From: Chryseolinea soli
GTDB lineage: Bacteria; Bacteroidota; Bacteroidia; Cytophagales; Cyclobacteriaceae
DNA: 64,000 bases
Direction: 5' to 3'
Assembly (NCBI RefSeq): GCF_003589925.1
Contig: NZ_CP032382.1
Coordinates: forward strand, 496,001-560,000
The position numbers were made by a program, and so were the translations under genes. The notes beneath the pieces were generated by a model. The model was not told the origin of the DNA, did no database searches, and saw only the letters and a list, made by a program, of their open reading frames with translations. Of the stretch, positions 54,642-63,082 are shown piece by piece; the stretch's first letter is position 1, and each line of letters starts with the position of its first letter.

Positions 54642-55184
54642 ATGACAACCGAAATGGAAACTCCCACGCAAACCAAGATCCTGTCAACGCTCGTGCACGA
54701 CATGGCCGTCTACAACCAATGGGCCAACCAAACCCTGGTAGACTATCTGCGTCAAAAGCCTGAGGAACTTCTTTATCAGGAAGTAGCCTCCAGCTTCCCC
54801 GGTCTCAAGGCAACGATAGAGCACATCTGGGACACCCAACGTTTCTGGCTCTGCGTGATCCAAAAAACCACCCCTCCCACCTCGTTCCGCTTCGAGCCCT
54901 TCCAAGGCACGGCAGAAGAAGCATTCGAAGGCCTCATGGAAAACTCCAAAGCACTCACCACGTTCATCCAATCGCTCGATGATGCAGGTCTGCAGGAAGC
55001 GGTCAACTTCGACTCTCCCTGGGTGAAGGGCACCCAAGCCCGCTTCGAATTCATCCACCAGGTTCTCAACCACAGCACATATCACAGAGGCCAAGTCGTG
55101 ACCATCGGGCGCCAACTCGGCTTCACAGATGCGCCGATGACGGATTTTAACTTCTACTTGATGATGGTGAAAGGGAAGCACTGA
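54642..55184 (+). CDS. DinB-family protein
   Basis: A 180-residue four-helix-bundle protein. HDMAVYNQWANQTLVDYL is the typical first helix; a metal-binding histidine lies in ATIEHIWDTQRFWL and two more in FIHQVLNHSTYHRGQVVTIG. The DinB/YfiT fold usually binds a metal and covers bacillithiol-, mycothiol- or glutathione-dependent transferases as well as proteins of unknown role. Function not predictable here. Flanked by repeat-rich, gene-poor DNA. Confidence 0.9.
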   Translation: MTTEMETPTQTKILSTLVHDMAVYNQWANQTLVDYLRQKPEELLYQEVASSFPGLKATIEHIWDTQRFWLCVIQKTTPPTSFRFEPFQGTAEEAFEGLMENSKALTTFIQSLDDAGLQEAVNFDSPWVKGTQARFEFIHQVLNHSTYHRGQVVTIGRQLGFTDAPMTDFNFYLMMVKGKH

Positions 55185-55322
55185 GAAGCGTTTTTGCTTC
55201 CCGGATGGTACTCACACAAAAAGGTGTGCACTTCGGGACTTCGTTTTGAACGGTTTCGCGCCATGAGCGCGTGCACTTTGTAGATAGCCCGAGCTTGGCG
55301 CGAGCGCGCGTTGTGATCTTAA

Positions 55323-55344
55323 ACCCCAGGCTAAAGCCTGGGGT
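55323..55344. repeat. REP-like palindrome, orientation 1 (TAAA centre)
   Basis: Perfect palindrome ACCCCAGGCT-AA-AGCCTGGGGT. Its inverted partner, with a TTTA centre, lies at 55522-55543, making a REP doublet about 221 bases long. Confidence 0.85.
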
Positions 55345-55521
55345 TATTCGTTTGCGGCCTAGTGCAGAAGTTAAGGGCCATGGCCCGAGGGTTTCGATAA
55401 TAACCAAGGCTCGACGCTAAAATCAAACAAGAAAATCCTCGACATCAAACGAATCGGTAATTCGCCGTCAAGTAGAATATCCGAGGGGTTAACTTTATGT
55501 TGATTTTGCATTTCATACTAA

Positions 55522-55543
55522 CCCCAGGCTTTAGCCTGGGGTA
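55522..55543. repeat. REP-like palindrome, orientation 2 (TTTA centre)
   Basis: Exact reverse complement of the 55323 palindrome; outer arms identical, only the two centre bases differ. Confidence 0.85.
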
Positions 55544-55562
55544 AAGCAAACCGCCAACACAA

Positions 55563-55750
55563 CGTGCCGCGCTCGCACGGACTACAACGTGCGAACGCGC
55601 ACGGCACGAAACGCTCCAACTGCTTTCCAACGTGCGCACCCTCGCACGACCGGTCCCTGCTTGGGAAACCCTTTCAGGGTTCAACGCCGTGCGGGTCCAA
55701 TGTCCCGTCAGTTTCACTGACGGCCATTGTTCGAAAAGCCTTTCAGGCTT
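55563..55750. repeat. Cluster of six short hairpins
   Basis: Three CGTGC(G)/(C)GCACG hairpins (55563-55579, 55588-55603, 55631-55648) and three with TTTC-type loops: AACCCTTTCAGGGTT (55667-55681), CCGTCAGTTTCACTGACGG (55705-55723), AAGCCTTTCAGGCTT (55736-55750), spaced about 30-40 bases. No gene lies here. Together with the doublet they fill the gap before the permease gene. Confidence 0.75.
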
Positions 55751-55837
55751 CAATACAAAAAAATCCCCGATTGTGAATTCATCCACTCGAGACTCAATGG
55801 CAATGTTCATCCGATGGGATCGCGTTGGCCAGCGTTC

Positions 55838-58453
55838 CTACTCACTCCTCAACGACTCGACCGGATTGGCCAACGCTGCTTTCACCGCCCGGAACCCTGT
55901 GGTGAGTACAACGATAAACGCAGCCAACGTCGTCGCCAGAATAAAAGGCATGGTACCGATGGATGTTCTGTAGGTAAACTCCTGGATCCAGCCATTCAGG
56001 AAGTAGTAGGTAACAGGCCATGCCACCGCACTGGCAATAAGGAGTAACACGACAAACTCCCGGATGAGCAGGAAAGAAACATGGCCCACGGACGCTCCCA
56101 ACACTTTTCGAATTCCGATTTCCTTTGATTTGCGTTCGGCCGAGAACGAGATCAATCCAAAAGTGCCGAGGCACGCGATGATGATGGCGAGACCCGTGAA
56201 TACGCTAAACACTTCTGTGAATTTCTGTTCGGCCACATACTGTTTTTCAATATCATCATTGAGGAAGGTGAAGGAAAATTCGCGATTGGTAACATACTTC
56301 CCATAGATCTTCTCAACATGTGCCAGTGCCGACGTCAGGTCTGCTTTATCTACCTTCAGATAGATCCAATTAAACGCTCTTGGATTAAACACGAAGATGA
56401 TCGGCGGTATCTTGCGATGGAGCGACTCGAAGTGAAAATCATTCACTACACCCACCACCGTATACTTGGTATTGCCGAGCTGCATCCACTTGCCAACGGC
56501 CCCTTTCCATCCCAACTGCGTCACGGCCGATTCATTCAGAATGATCGAAGAAAGGGTGTCGGACGGAAAGTTTCTTGAAAAGTTTCGGCCTTCCACGATC
56601 TTTGCTTCTATGGTCGTCAGAAAATCATAGTCGATGCGAATGATCTTCATGGACTTGTTCACCTCTTCGTCGGCATTCACATCCTGGGCCGTGTAGCCGG
56701 TGCTGTTTCCGATCCACCCGGGCATTCTCATGTTGGAGAGTCCTGCCTTCCTGATCGCCGGGTTCGCGAGAAGCTCTTGGGTGAACACATCGATCCGGCG
56801 TCTATCCATCGTTTGTAAGGGGACGGATATCAGCATGTCATCATTAATGCCCAACGATTTGTTTTTCATAAACGTCCACTGCTTGAGCACGATGGCAGAC
56901 GAGGCGATGAGGCCAATCGAGATCACAAATTGCAACAATACAAGCCCCTTCCTGAACACCAGGCCAAAGTTTCCGCCACCACCACTGTTCTTCATATTGT
57001 TCAAGGGCTTGAAGGAAGACAAGACCAGGGCGGGATAGAATCCGGAAACCAACGCGATGATCGCGAGGGAAATCAAAAGACCTGAAATTATCCCGGGGCT
57101 AAACAAGACATTCCGGGATATTTCCTTCCCGGCAAACTGGTTGAACTGCGGCAGGAGCAGGAACGAAAACAAGATGGCGAGCAAGATCGCGATGGCCGTC
57201 ATCACAAAAGATTCTGCGAAAAACTGACCCATAAGATCCGGTCTTTTTGCACCGAGCACTTTGCGCATCCCCACTTCTTTTGCTCTGCGCATCGACCTTG
57301 CCGTAGTGAGGTTCATGTAATTGACACACGCGATGATCAGGATGAATACCGCCACCACCGAGAAGGTATAGATGCGGGTGAGACTTCCGTTGGCTTCGAA
57401 TTCGCGCCCGATGTTCGATTGAAGGTGAATCGATCGAAGGGGCTGGAGAAACATCTTGAAGGTCGTTGACTTCCAGAAGTCGAGGTTCTTGTTGATGAAC
57501 TCCGGAAAAGTAGCCTCTATCCTCGCGGGATCGGCACCGGGTGCCAGCCGGGCGTAGAGGTATTGAGAGTCCCAGCCGACGTTGGTGAAAAGTCCCTCGC
57601 CAACCACCTGCCTCAGCGTTTCGCCGGAGATCAGAAAGTCGAAATGAAAATGTGCGTTGGAAGGCATATCCTTCATCACCCCGCTCACCTGCAACTCGAT
57701 GGGGTAATCGCTTAGTTTAAAGATCTTGCCCATGGGATTTTCGGTCCCAAAGTATTTGCCCGCGATCGACTCCGAGATCACCACTTTATTGGGGCCTTTC
57801 AAGGCTTCCGCTGTATTTCCCTGGATCAGGGGGAAGCTGAACAGTTTGAAAAAATTATCATCCACCCAGGCCAACCGCTCTTCTACAATTTTTTTGTCGC
57901 CATACTCGAATAAGGTATTATTATCCGGCATGATCCGGACGAGCTCTTCCACTTCGCCATAGTTATTCTTGATGAGCTCGGCGGTCTTCCAGGCATTGGA
58001 GGCGTAAGGCTCCCATACGCCCTGTCGCATGTAGGCGGCAGAAACCCGGTAGATGCGATCGCCATCGCTGTGGAACCTGTCGTAACTCAGCTCATCGGAA
58101 ATAAAAAGATAGATCAGGAGACAGCAGGTGAACCCCAAGGCCAGCCCCGAGACATTGATGAGGCTATAGAGTCGCTCCCGGTTGAAGACCCTGAAGGTTA
58201 TGGTCAGATAATTTTTATACATACCCATTCGGTTTAAATCTTGAAACCCCTGCGGCTGACGGACGATACCCGGTCTGAAAAGCAGCAGTATGTCGACGAG
58301 AAATTTGAAGTCTGCTTTTCGCTTTGACATTCTCGTCAAACGCTTTCGATAGACTTCAATCAGATCGCCTTCGATCGTATCCACCAGGGCGGGACGGCAA
58401 TAGCCCCGGAAAAAACTCAGGAAGACGCGCGGCGGCAGTGGTTTCATTTTCAA
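55838..58453 (-). CDS. FtsX-like ABC transporter permease with PadR-linked prefix domain
   Basis: An 871-residue inner-membrane protein. The first about 75 residues (RVFLSFFRGYCRPALVDTIE, GDLIEVYRKRL) form the permease prefix domain of the PadR-coupled type. Then come two copies of MacB-like periplasmic core plus FtsX domain: helix near 96-116, periplasmic 120-360, FtsX helices 380-510 (AKEVGMRKVLGAKRPDL), second periplasmic part 540-740, second FtsX set 755-870 (SKEIGIRKVLGASVGHVSFL). No ATPase is encoded beside it. MacB/FtsX-type permeases transduce ATP-driven conformational change, often for export or signalling. The 58450 PadR gene overlaps its start by 4 bases. Confidence 0.92.
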   Translation of the reverse strand: MKMKPLPPRVFLSFFRGYCRPALVDTIEGDLIEVYRKRLTRMSKRKADFKFLVDILLLFRPGIVRQPQGFQDLNRMGMYKNYLTITFRVFNRERLYSLINVSGLALGFTCCLLIYLFISDELSYDRFHSDGDRIYRVSAAYMRQGVWEPYASNAWKTAELIKNNYGEVEELVRIMPDNNTLFEYGDKKIVEERLAWVDDNFFKLFSFPLIQGNTAEALKGPNKVVISESIAGKYFGTENPMGKIFKLSDYPIELQVSGVMKDMPSNAHFHFDFLISGETLRQVVGEGLFTNVGWDSQYLYARLAPGADPARIEATFPEFINKNLDFWKSTTFKMFLQPLRSIHLQSNIGREFEANGSLTRIYTFSVVAVFILIIACVNYMNLTTARSMRRAKEVGMRKVLGAKRPDLMGQFFAESFVMTAIAILLAILFSFLLLPQFNQFAGKEISRNVLFSPGIISGLLISLAIIALVSGFYPALVLSSFKPLNNMKNSGGGGNFGLVFRKGLVLLQFVISIGLIASSAIVLKQWTFMKNKSLGINDDMLISVPLQTMDRRRIDVFTQELLANPAIRKAGLSNMRMPGWIGNSTGYTAQDVNADEEVNKSMKIIRIDYDFLTTIEAKIVEGRNFSRNFPSDTLSSIILNESAVTQLGWKGAVGKWMQLGNTKYTVVGVVNDFHFESLHRKIPPIIFVFNPRAFNWIYLKVDKADLTSALAHVEKIYGKYVTNREFSFTFLNDDIEKQYVAEQKFTEVFSVFTGLAIIIACLGTFGLISFSAERKSKEIGIRKVLGASVGHVSFLLIREFVVLLLIASAVAWPVTYYFLNGWIQEFTYRTSIGTMPFILATTLAAFIVVLTTGFRAVKAALANPVESLRSE

Positions 58454-58791
58454 AAAAGACCGCTGAGTTCAAACACCACCTTTGGAATTGCCTTCCACAT
58501 TTTCTCGCGGCTTTCCTTGGCGTATGCGATCGCCTTTTTTCCCATGGCCGTGATCTCGTAATATTTCCGGGGTCGACCCGCCCGTTCCTCGGTGGCCTCT
58601 CCGTTCGCGGACCGGATATAACCTTTTTCCTCCAACCGCAGGAGCGCCGCATGCAGCGCGCCCATACTCACCTCGCGATCGAGTTGCGCCTCAATCTCCT
58701 CCTTGATGGAAACACCATAGGCGGACTTGTGCAGTATGGCGGTAGCCAGCAAAACGATCTCCTCAAACTCGCCGAGAAAGTATTTCCGCAT
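58450..58791 (-). CDS. PadR-family transcriptional regulator
   Basis: A 113-residue winged-helix protein: FLGEFEEIVLLATAILHKSA, then YGVSIKEEIEAQLDREVSMG with the recognition helix, ALLRLEEKGYIRSANGEATE wing and GRPRKYYEITAMGKKAI. This is the PadR-like pattern. Its stop overlaps the permease start by 4 bases (ATGA), so the two are coupled; in Cytophagales such PadR/permease pairs are frequent and the regulator probably represses its own operon. No operator could be assigned. Confidence 0.93.
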   Translation of the reverse strand: MRKYFLGEFEEIVLLATAILHKSAYGVSIKEEIEAQLDREVSMGALHAALLRLEEKGYIRSANGEATEERAGRPRKYYEITAMGKKAIAYAKESREKMWKAIPKVVFELSGLF

Positions 58792-58980
58792 AAACAGGAA
58801 TAATATTTTCTAAAAGAAGGAATAATAATGATGCCAAATCTAAAGCATGAGAATTTGAGGGCAGGAAGGCGGTTTATCAACCCCGCTGCTGTTCAGAACT
58901 GAACGATTCTTTATCGGAAATGAAACGATGTCTGCAACGTCGGGATAGGACGCGGGCCTTACGATCAGAAATCTTGAATA

Positions 58981-59145
58981 ACCCCGGACTTTAGTCCAGG
59001 GTACAGACACCTACTTATGACGGGCTTTAGCCCTGACTTTCCTCTCCGTATGTATCGCCGTCAGCCCAATCATCGGCGTGGTCAGTCCGCCAGTTGGCGG
59101 ACCTTGATAGGATCTGGCTTATGTACCCCGGACTAAAGTCCGGGT
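58981..59145. repeat. Second REP-like cluster: inverted palindrome pair and extra hairpins
   Basis: ACCCCGGACT-TT-AGTCCAGGGT (58981-59002, TTTA centre, one mismatch) and ACCCCGGACTAAAGTCCGGG (59125-59145, TAAA centre) form an inverted doublet. Between them lie GGGCTTTAGCCC near 59022 and the perfect GTCCGCCAGTTGGCGGAC near 59086; a degenerate relative, AAGGCTTTAGACCCGGGGTT, is at 59194-59213. Same family as the 55323/55522 palindromes on the other side of the permease/PadR pair. Confidence 0.75.
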
Positions 59146-59496
59146 TTTTCTTTTCATTTATGCTATCATCTTCGAAAGAGGCGTACATAGACTAAGGCTT
59201 TAGACCCGGGGTTAACCGACTCATCGACGAGCGTGCGCCGCGAACCGATATTTATTGAGCGTATGGCGATGTTCATCAATAACCATGAAAAGGTTTCCCT
59301 GTACGCTATCGTAGACCACCACACTGCGATCTTGTTGATACACGATCGAAACCGAAAACAAAATTCTGTACATTTGAAAACTATCCCACAATTACCGATG
59401 AATGTCAAACTGAGGTGTCGGATCATTTCATCGTTACGGAGAAGGGTTATGTGAGTTTTGCGAATGAAAACTGTGAATTATCCCGAGTTTTAAATC

Positions 59497-59724
59497 ATGT
59501 ATTGGATTAAAATTGTTGTCTGCCTATTTTCCATAGTCTGGGGTACCGTACATCTCGTAGATGGGGTTAGGAATAAAAAGTTTAGAGGCATCGCCAGGCC
59601 AGGACCACTGAAGTTAATCATGGGGGCCGGGCCTTATTATGAAAAAGCCTTAAACTTTTCTGTTGGTGGTATTTTGGTGCTTGTGGGGATAGTCTTATCA
59701 CTCGAATTATTAAGAATAATTTGA
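59497..59724 (+). CDS. Small membrane protein, unknown
   Basis: A 75-residue protein with two hydrophobic helices (about 4-24 and 52-73) and a basic loop between (NKKFRGIARPGPLKLIM). I recognise no family. The composition around it is AT-richer than in the core genes, suggesting acquired DNA. Start at the first ATG; a clean signal for expression was not found. Confidence 0.5.
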   Translation: MYWIKIVVCLFSIVWGTVHLVDGVRNKKFRGIARPGPLKLIMGAGPYYEKALNFSVGGILVLVGIVLSLELLRII

Positions 59725-59851
59725 ATTTTCCACCAACCCTAATATCCTCTGTGAGAATATCTTGCGGCCTTTCGATGAAAAAAGCAAAGAAATTTGCTCA
59801 TTATCAAATTAGTCATACATTGGTCTGTTTCTGATTTTCACTAAGAAAGGA

Positions 59852-60088
59852 ATGCATATGGTAGATGAAAACAATGCTATAAACCTTACAGCAAATGAAG
59901 TCATGACCCTTCAATCTGATCGATATAATGGATATATATATCGTACTATACCCGGAGAAGATGTTTTACGCGGAGGACGAATGTATACTCCTATAGGCAC
60001 TCCTCTAGAGATACAATATGAGAGATTCAAAAGCATCTATAAAATAACATTAGCAACAGGTACGTATAAACAAACCACTGAAATTTAA
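59852..60088 (+). CDS. Small soluble protein, unknown
   Basis: A 78-residue protein, polar, rich in Y and T, without signal or membrane segment (ENNAINLTANEVMTLQSDRY, LATGTYKQTTEI). No family recognised. An ATG two codons downstream is an alternative start. It lies in the AT-rich accessory stretch. Confidence 0.45.
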   Translation: MHMVDENNAINLTANEVMTLQSDRYNGYIYRTIPGEDVLRGGRMYTPIGTPLEIQYERFKSIYKITLATGTYKQTTEI

Positions 60089-60418
60089 TTCCTAAAAGAT
60101 CAGCCTGATAATCGGGTTGTGCGATAGAATCCATTCTCTCATCTACTGAATATTCAAAAAAGTTCTAATTGAGGATGCCGTAAGGCAAACCCCTTATTGT
60201 GCATTTCCAGCAATTGAAATGTTGGCTCGCGAAATGAAGTGATCAACGATGCCTGAATTTTCAATTTAGGGAACTTCAATTCGAATTAATCTCCAAATTT
60301 TAAAAGTAAAGCGAATCGCTCGATATCGACAAAGATCGAGGAGATGAATGGTACAATTGTACTACGTCGGAATCCCGGTCTATGTAGATTTTTGTTCATA
60401 GTTTAACAAAAAAAACTT
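60089..60418. other. AT-rich intergenic stretch, nothing supported
   Basis: About 330 bases between two small orphan genes, clearly AT-rich, without a frame, repeat or RNA I can support. Confidence 0.5.
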
Positions 60419-60943
60419 ATGAAGAAAGCCATACTCATTACCGGATTTAATAACTGGGGAAAAACAAGAATTATCAATCATGCAAATCTATTCAATGGAA
60501 GAAACTATAAATGGGGTCAGACCTGCCGCATCAACGGTATAAACTCAGAATTTATCGTGGAGAATCACTCTAATGACGACTATGTTGGGAAGAATTGGAT
60601 TAAACAATTGCAAGCCAGAATTAAGGAGGTAGAGAAAAACCAACACAATGAAAATTGGAATTTGTTCACAGCCTTATGTCCATCTCTGGAAAACAACAAT
60701 AATTTCATCCATTTACTAAATGATGAAATGTTTGCTGACTATGAAAAGCATTTATTTCTCATCAAGTATAAATGGGAAAATCACGCAGAACTTATCATCA
60801 AAAACATTCAAAGCAAACTACATCTCATACCCAATGCCTCTAGTTATGTAATAGATCAAGATGCCAATATTGCCAATCCGGATGACAGGACGGACGCCAA
60901 AACCCTTGCGATATACAATATCCTTCGAACAATATTTCCATAA
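60419..60943 (+). CDS. Orphan P-loop-type protein
   Basis: A 174-residue soluble protein beginning MKKAILITGFNNWGKTRIIN. GFNNWGKT fits the Walker A pattern GxxxxGK(S/T), directly after a hydrophobic beta strand, as in small nucleotide-binding or kinase-like proteins. No clear Walker B is seen; the C-terminal part (VIDQDANIANPDDRTDAKTL) is acidic. I recognise no family. AT-rich, isolated, probably horizontally acquired; it converges with the 60980 gene. Confidence 0.65.
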   Translation: MKKAILITGFNNWGKTRIINHANLFNGRNYKWGQTCRINGINSEFIVENHSNDDYVGKNWIKQLQARIKEVEKNQHNENWNLFTALCPSLENNNNFIHLLNDEMFADYEKHLFLIKYKWENHAELIIKNIQSKLHLIPNASSYVIDQDANIANPDDRTDAKTLAIYNILRTIFP

Positions 60944-60979
60944 AACACTAATTTGAACTACAGGCCACAAACAATTGCA

Positions 60980-61798
60980 TCAAAACAATTCTAGCTGTGA
61001 AATTGCCTTAGGATGAAAAGTTCCAATGATAACGAACGGATTTGGCATGTTCCTAGCGTGAAACTCAAGAGTAGTTCCCAGAAATAGGTGCAAATCTTTG
61101 GTCCTGGCAAAGTCATCAAGATACTTTGCCCTAACATCCGCCTTTGCCAACGCCTCGTCACCGTGATGATGATCCAATTGACGCCAGTACAAGGCTCCTA
61201 TTTCCCAGTCCTCTATCATCAAGGTACTTTCTCTACCGTCGTTATCTTCAAATGTATACGAAAACTTATAGGGAAGTTTCTTCACAACTTCGGCCTCGGT
61301 GGTCGTTGCTGTAGCAAAAATATTGAGCTGCCGGAGGCTTGCCAATTTATCTCCATCCCAATTGCGCTCGACTTCCTCAATGAGAAAATCTTTGATGATC
61401 GCAGGTTTGAATACGGCCAGCGATGTACTGATGCCTTTTATTTTAGCCTCCGCAATTAGTTCAGTGAGATTGTAATAAACTTTACGAAGCACCAATTTCC
61501 TTCGCTCCATCCAAGCGCCACCGTCAGCTGGCACTTTGACGATTGGTTTTACCTCGGTTTCAAGAGATTGTGGCCTGAAGCTCTCGGGGCGAAAATCCTT
61601 TTCGTTCTTCACCAAGTCCAGCTCTATCCATTGATATTTCTTGTACTGCTGAGCGTATGGCCGTTGACGAAATTGAATGGGGTAAATTCTAATCCAAGTG
61701 CCATCTTCACGGAAACCCGCAGTGCAGACGAGCTCTTCGTATTTTGTTGATAGGGTTGGATATGTTTTAACGGCAATAAGAACCCGGGTAACGGCCAT
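60980..61798 (-). CDS. Unnamed partner of the DUF488 gene
   Basis: A 272-residue soluble protein. The N-terminus TRVLIAVKTYPTLSTKYEEL and CTAGFREDGTWIRIYPIQFR is a pattern I recall beside DUF488 genes in diverse bacteria, but I know of no named function. The centre has basic and aromatic runs (ERRKLVLRKVYYNLTELIAE) and YKFSYTFEDNDGRESTLMIE, which suggests a beta-barrel-like domain; the C-terminus has LFLGTTLEFHARNMPNPFVI and IGTFHPKAISQ. No catalytic motif is obvious. It starts 7 bases after the DUF488 stop, so it is in the same transcript and probably the same process. Confidence 0.7.
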   Translation of the reverse strand: MAVTRVLIAVKTYPTLSTKYEELVCTAGFREDGTWIRIYPIQFRQRPYAQQYKKYQWIELDLVKNEKDFRPESFRPQSLETEVKPIVKVPADGGAWMERRKLVLRKVYYNLTELIAEAKIKGISTSLAVFKPAIIKDFLIEEVERNWDGDKLASLRQLNIFATATTTEAEVVKKLPYKFSYTFEDNDGRESTLMIEDWEIGALYWRQLDHHHGDEALAKADVRAKYLDDFARTKDLHLFLGTTLEFHARNMPNPFVIIGTFHPKAISQLELF

Positions 61799-61805
61799 AT
61801 GTTTT

Positions 61806-62690
61806 TTAAATATGTTTCAATTCATATTCAAAGCCAGAACGTTTTGCAATGGCCTCCGCCAACGGTTTACGATGACACTGACAAATATTGGCTTCAAAAC
61901 ATGTGAGGGCTATTCGCTTATGTTGTTTTAAAAGTTCGAGAATGTTGTCCTGGAATTTGCCGGTTTGTGGAAGGTCGTCGCATCTATAGGCAGCAAACAG
62001 CTTATCATAATCGGCTTGCGAATTGAGCGTCTGCCTTTTGGCGGATTTAATGCCGACTTCCGGCACATGGACATATAGAATACCCAGATTCTCACAACTC
62101 CTCTTCAATTGGCTTTTGGAAAACCCGAACTTCATGCTGATGGGATTGTTTCGCACGTCTACCAACACCTTCACATCGTTTTGCACCAGGCGCATGAGGT
62201 AATTTTCAAATGAAATCCCTTCGTACCCAATCGTGAATAGCGTGGTGCCATGTCCCATGGGGCGGGACGATTCAACCCGGCCATATTCTTGCTTCGTTAA
62301 AAGCTCCGGGGCCTTTGTGCTGTTGATGGCATAAAGGGGATGCGTAAGGTATATGTGCCGCATGAGGTCATCGCTATTGAAATGACCATAAGCATTTTTG
62401 ACACGCATCAAAAACGCTTTGTCGTCGGCTTTGAGCTCACTTAGATAATCTATTTCATCAATCTTTGAAATATGCGTCTTGTCTTCGGCCACCTGTCCAC
62501 GTCTTGCCATGGCGGCGATGTCGGCGGTGAGGGAGTATGAATAGCAGCCGTATTTAAAGGGAACAAATTCAAATACGGGGTTCTTCTGCTCCAGCGTGAC
62601 GAGGAACACCAGCTTCTGAACGCTGATCTTGTCTAACCGGTTCTTATACAACTGGAGTAACCCTAAAACGATCTTTCTCCGATAAAACAT
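61806..62690 (-). CDS. DUF488 protein with SocA/Panacea-like N-terminal domain
   Basis: A 294-residue protein in two parts. Residues about 1-135 (VLGLLQLYKNRLDKISVQKL, VFEFVPFKYGCYSYSLTADI) resemble the SocA/YwgA/Panacea winged-helix-like domain found in antitoxins and phage-linked proteins. Residues about 148-294 are the DUF488 domain: TLFTIGYEGISFENYLMRL, VLVDVRNNPISMKFGFSKSQ, and the closing CFEANICQCHRKPLAEAI with the family's CHR motif. DUF488 function is unknown. The fusion, and the tight coupling to the gene at 60980, suggest one system that may act on nucleic acid or in defence; that last point is inference. Confidence 0.8.
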   Translation of the reverse strand: MFYRRKIVLGLLQLYKNRLDKISVQKLVFLVTLEQKNPVFEFVPFKYGCYSYSLTADIAAMARRGQVAEDKTHISKIDEIDYLSELKADDKAFLMRVKNAYGHFNSDDLMRHIYLTHPLYAINSTKAPELLTKQEYGRVESSRPMGHGTTLFTIGYEGISFENYLMRLVQNDVKVLVDVRNNPISMKFGFSKSQLKRSCENLGILYVHVPEVGIKSAKRQTLNSQADYDKLFAAYRCDDLPQTGKFQDNILELLKQHKRIALTCFEANICQCHRKPLAEAIAKRSGFEYELKHI

Positions 62691-62790
62691 GTCACAAAGT
62701 TAATCAAGTTTTTCCCTATCCAAAAAGGATCATCGCCGCAGGAGGTCCTTATGCTGGCCTGTATCCTATTCAAGAAAGACCACTAAGGCT

Positions 62791-63081
62791 CTACCATACG
62801 ACAGTAACCGTCACTACTGCAACAGCAACACTTTCAGTCACACCAGCGCGCCCTACCATGACAGTAGCAACCGCTGCAGAAACGATAGCAACGTTCTCGG
62901 TAGCCACAACAATGCCTGCAGTCGCGTCGGCAATTCTTTCCATCGTGCCAGCAATTCCCTCGGTCGCGTCAGCAATGCCTTCAATCACGCCGGCAATTCT
63001 TTCAGTAAGCGCAGCAACCGCTACACAGACGTCAGCAACACTTTCACCTTCAGCTTGATATTTTTTCTGGCACGATTCCAT
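62791..63081 (-). CDS. Possible heptad-repeat protein from a 21-bp minisatellite
   Basis: An open frame of about 96 residues from the ATG at 63081 (63192 possible). Most of it is a perfect 7-residue period: ERIAGVI, EGIADAT, EGIAGTM, ERIADAT, AGIVVAT, ENVAIVS, AAVATVM. This would be an amphipathic coiled helix. The opposite strand is also open in phase, as expected of a repeat whose length is a multiple of three, so coding is unproven. The 63083-63129 palindrome lies at its likely start. Confidence 0.35.
   Translation of the reverse strand: MESCQKKYQAEGESVADVCVAVAALTERIAGVIEGIADATEGIAGTMERIADATAGIVVATENVAIVSAAVATVMVGRAGVTESVAVAVVTVTVVW
62815..63055. repeat. Minisatellite: eleven units of exactly 21 bases
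   Basis: A (G/A)CAA or GCGC core recurs at 62825, 62846, 62867, 62888, 62909, 62930, 62951, 62972, 62993, 63014 and 63035, always 21 bases apart, within a unit close to GCGTCAGCAATNCCTTCAGT. Degenerate but without length change. Confidence 0.85.
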
Positions 63082-63082
63082 C

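Noticed and set aside
55323..55750. CRISPR array
   Set aside because: The palindromes differ in sequence and spacing, and no cas gene is present.
59233..59459. Small frames just before the 59497 gene
   Set aside because: Overlapping frames on both strands, none with a family or good start; may be decayed coding DNA.
62858..63058. Plus-strand 66-residue frame through the 21-bp repeat
   Set aside because: Open only because the repeat length is a multiple of three; no start context or domain.
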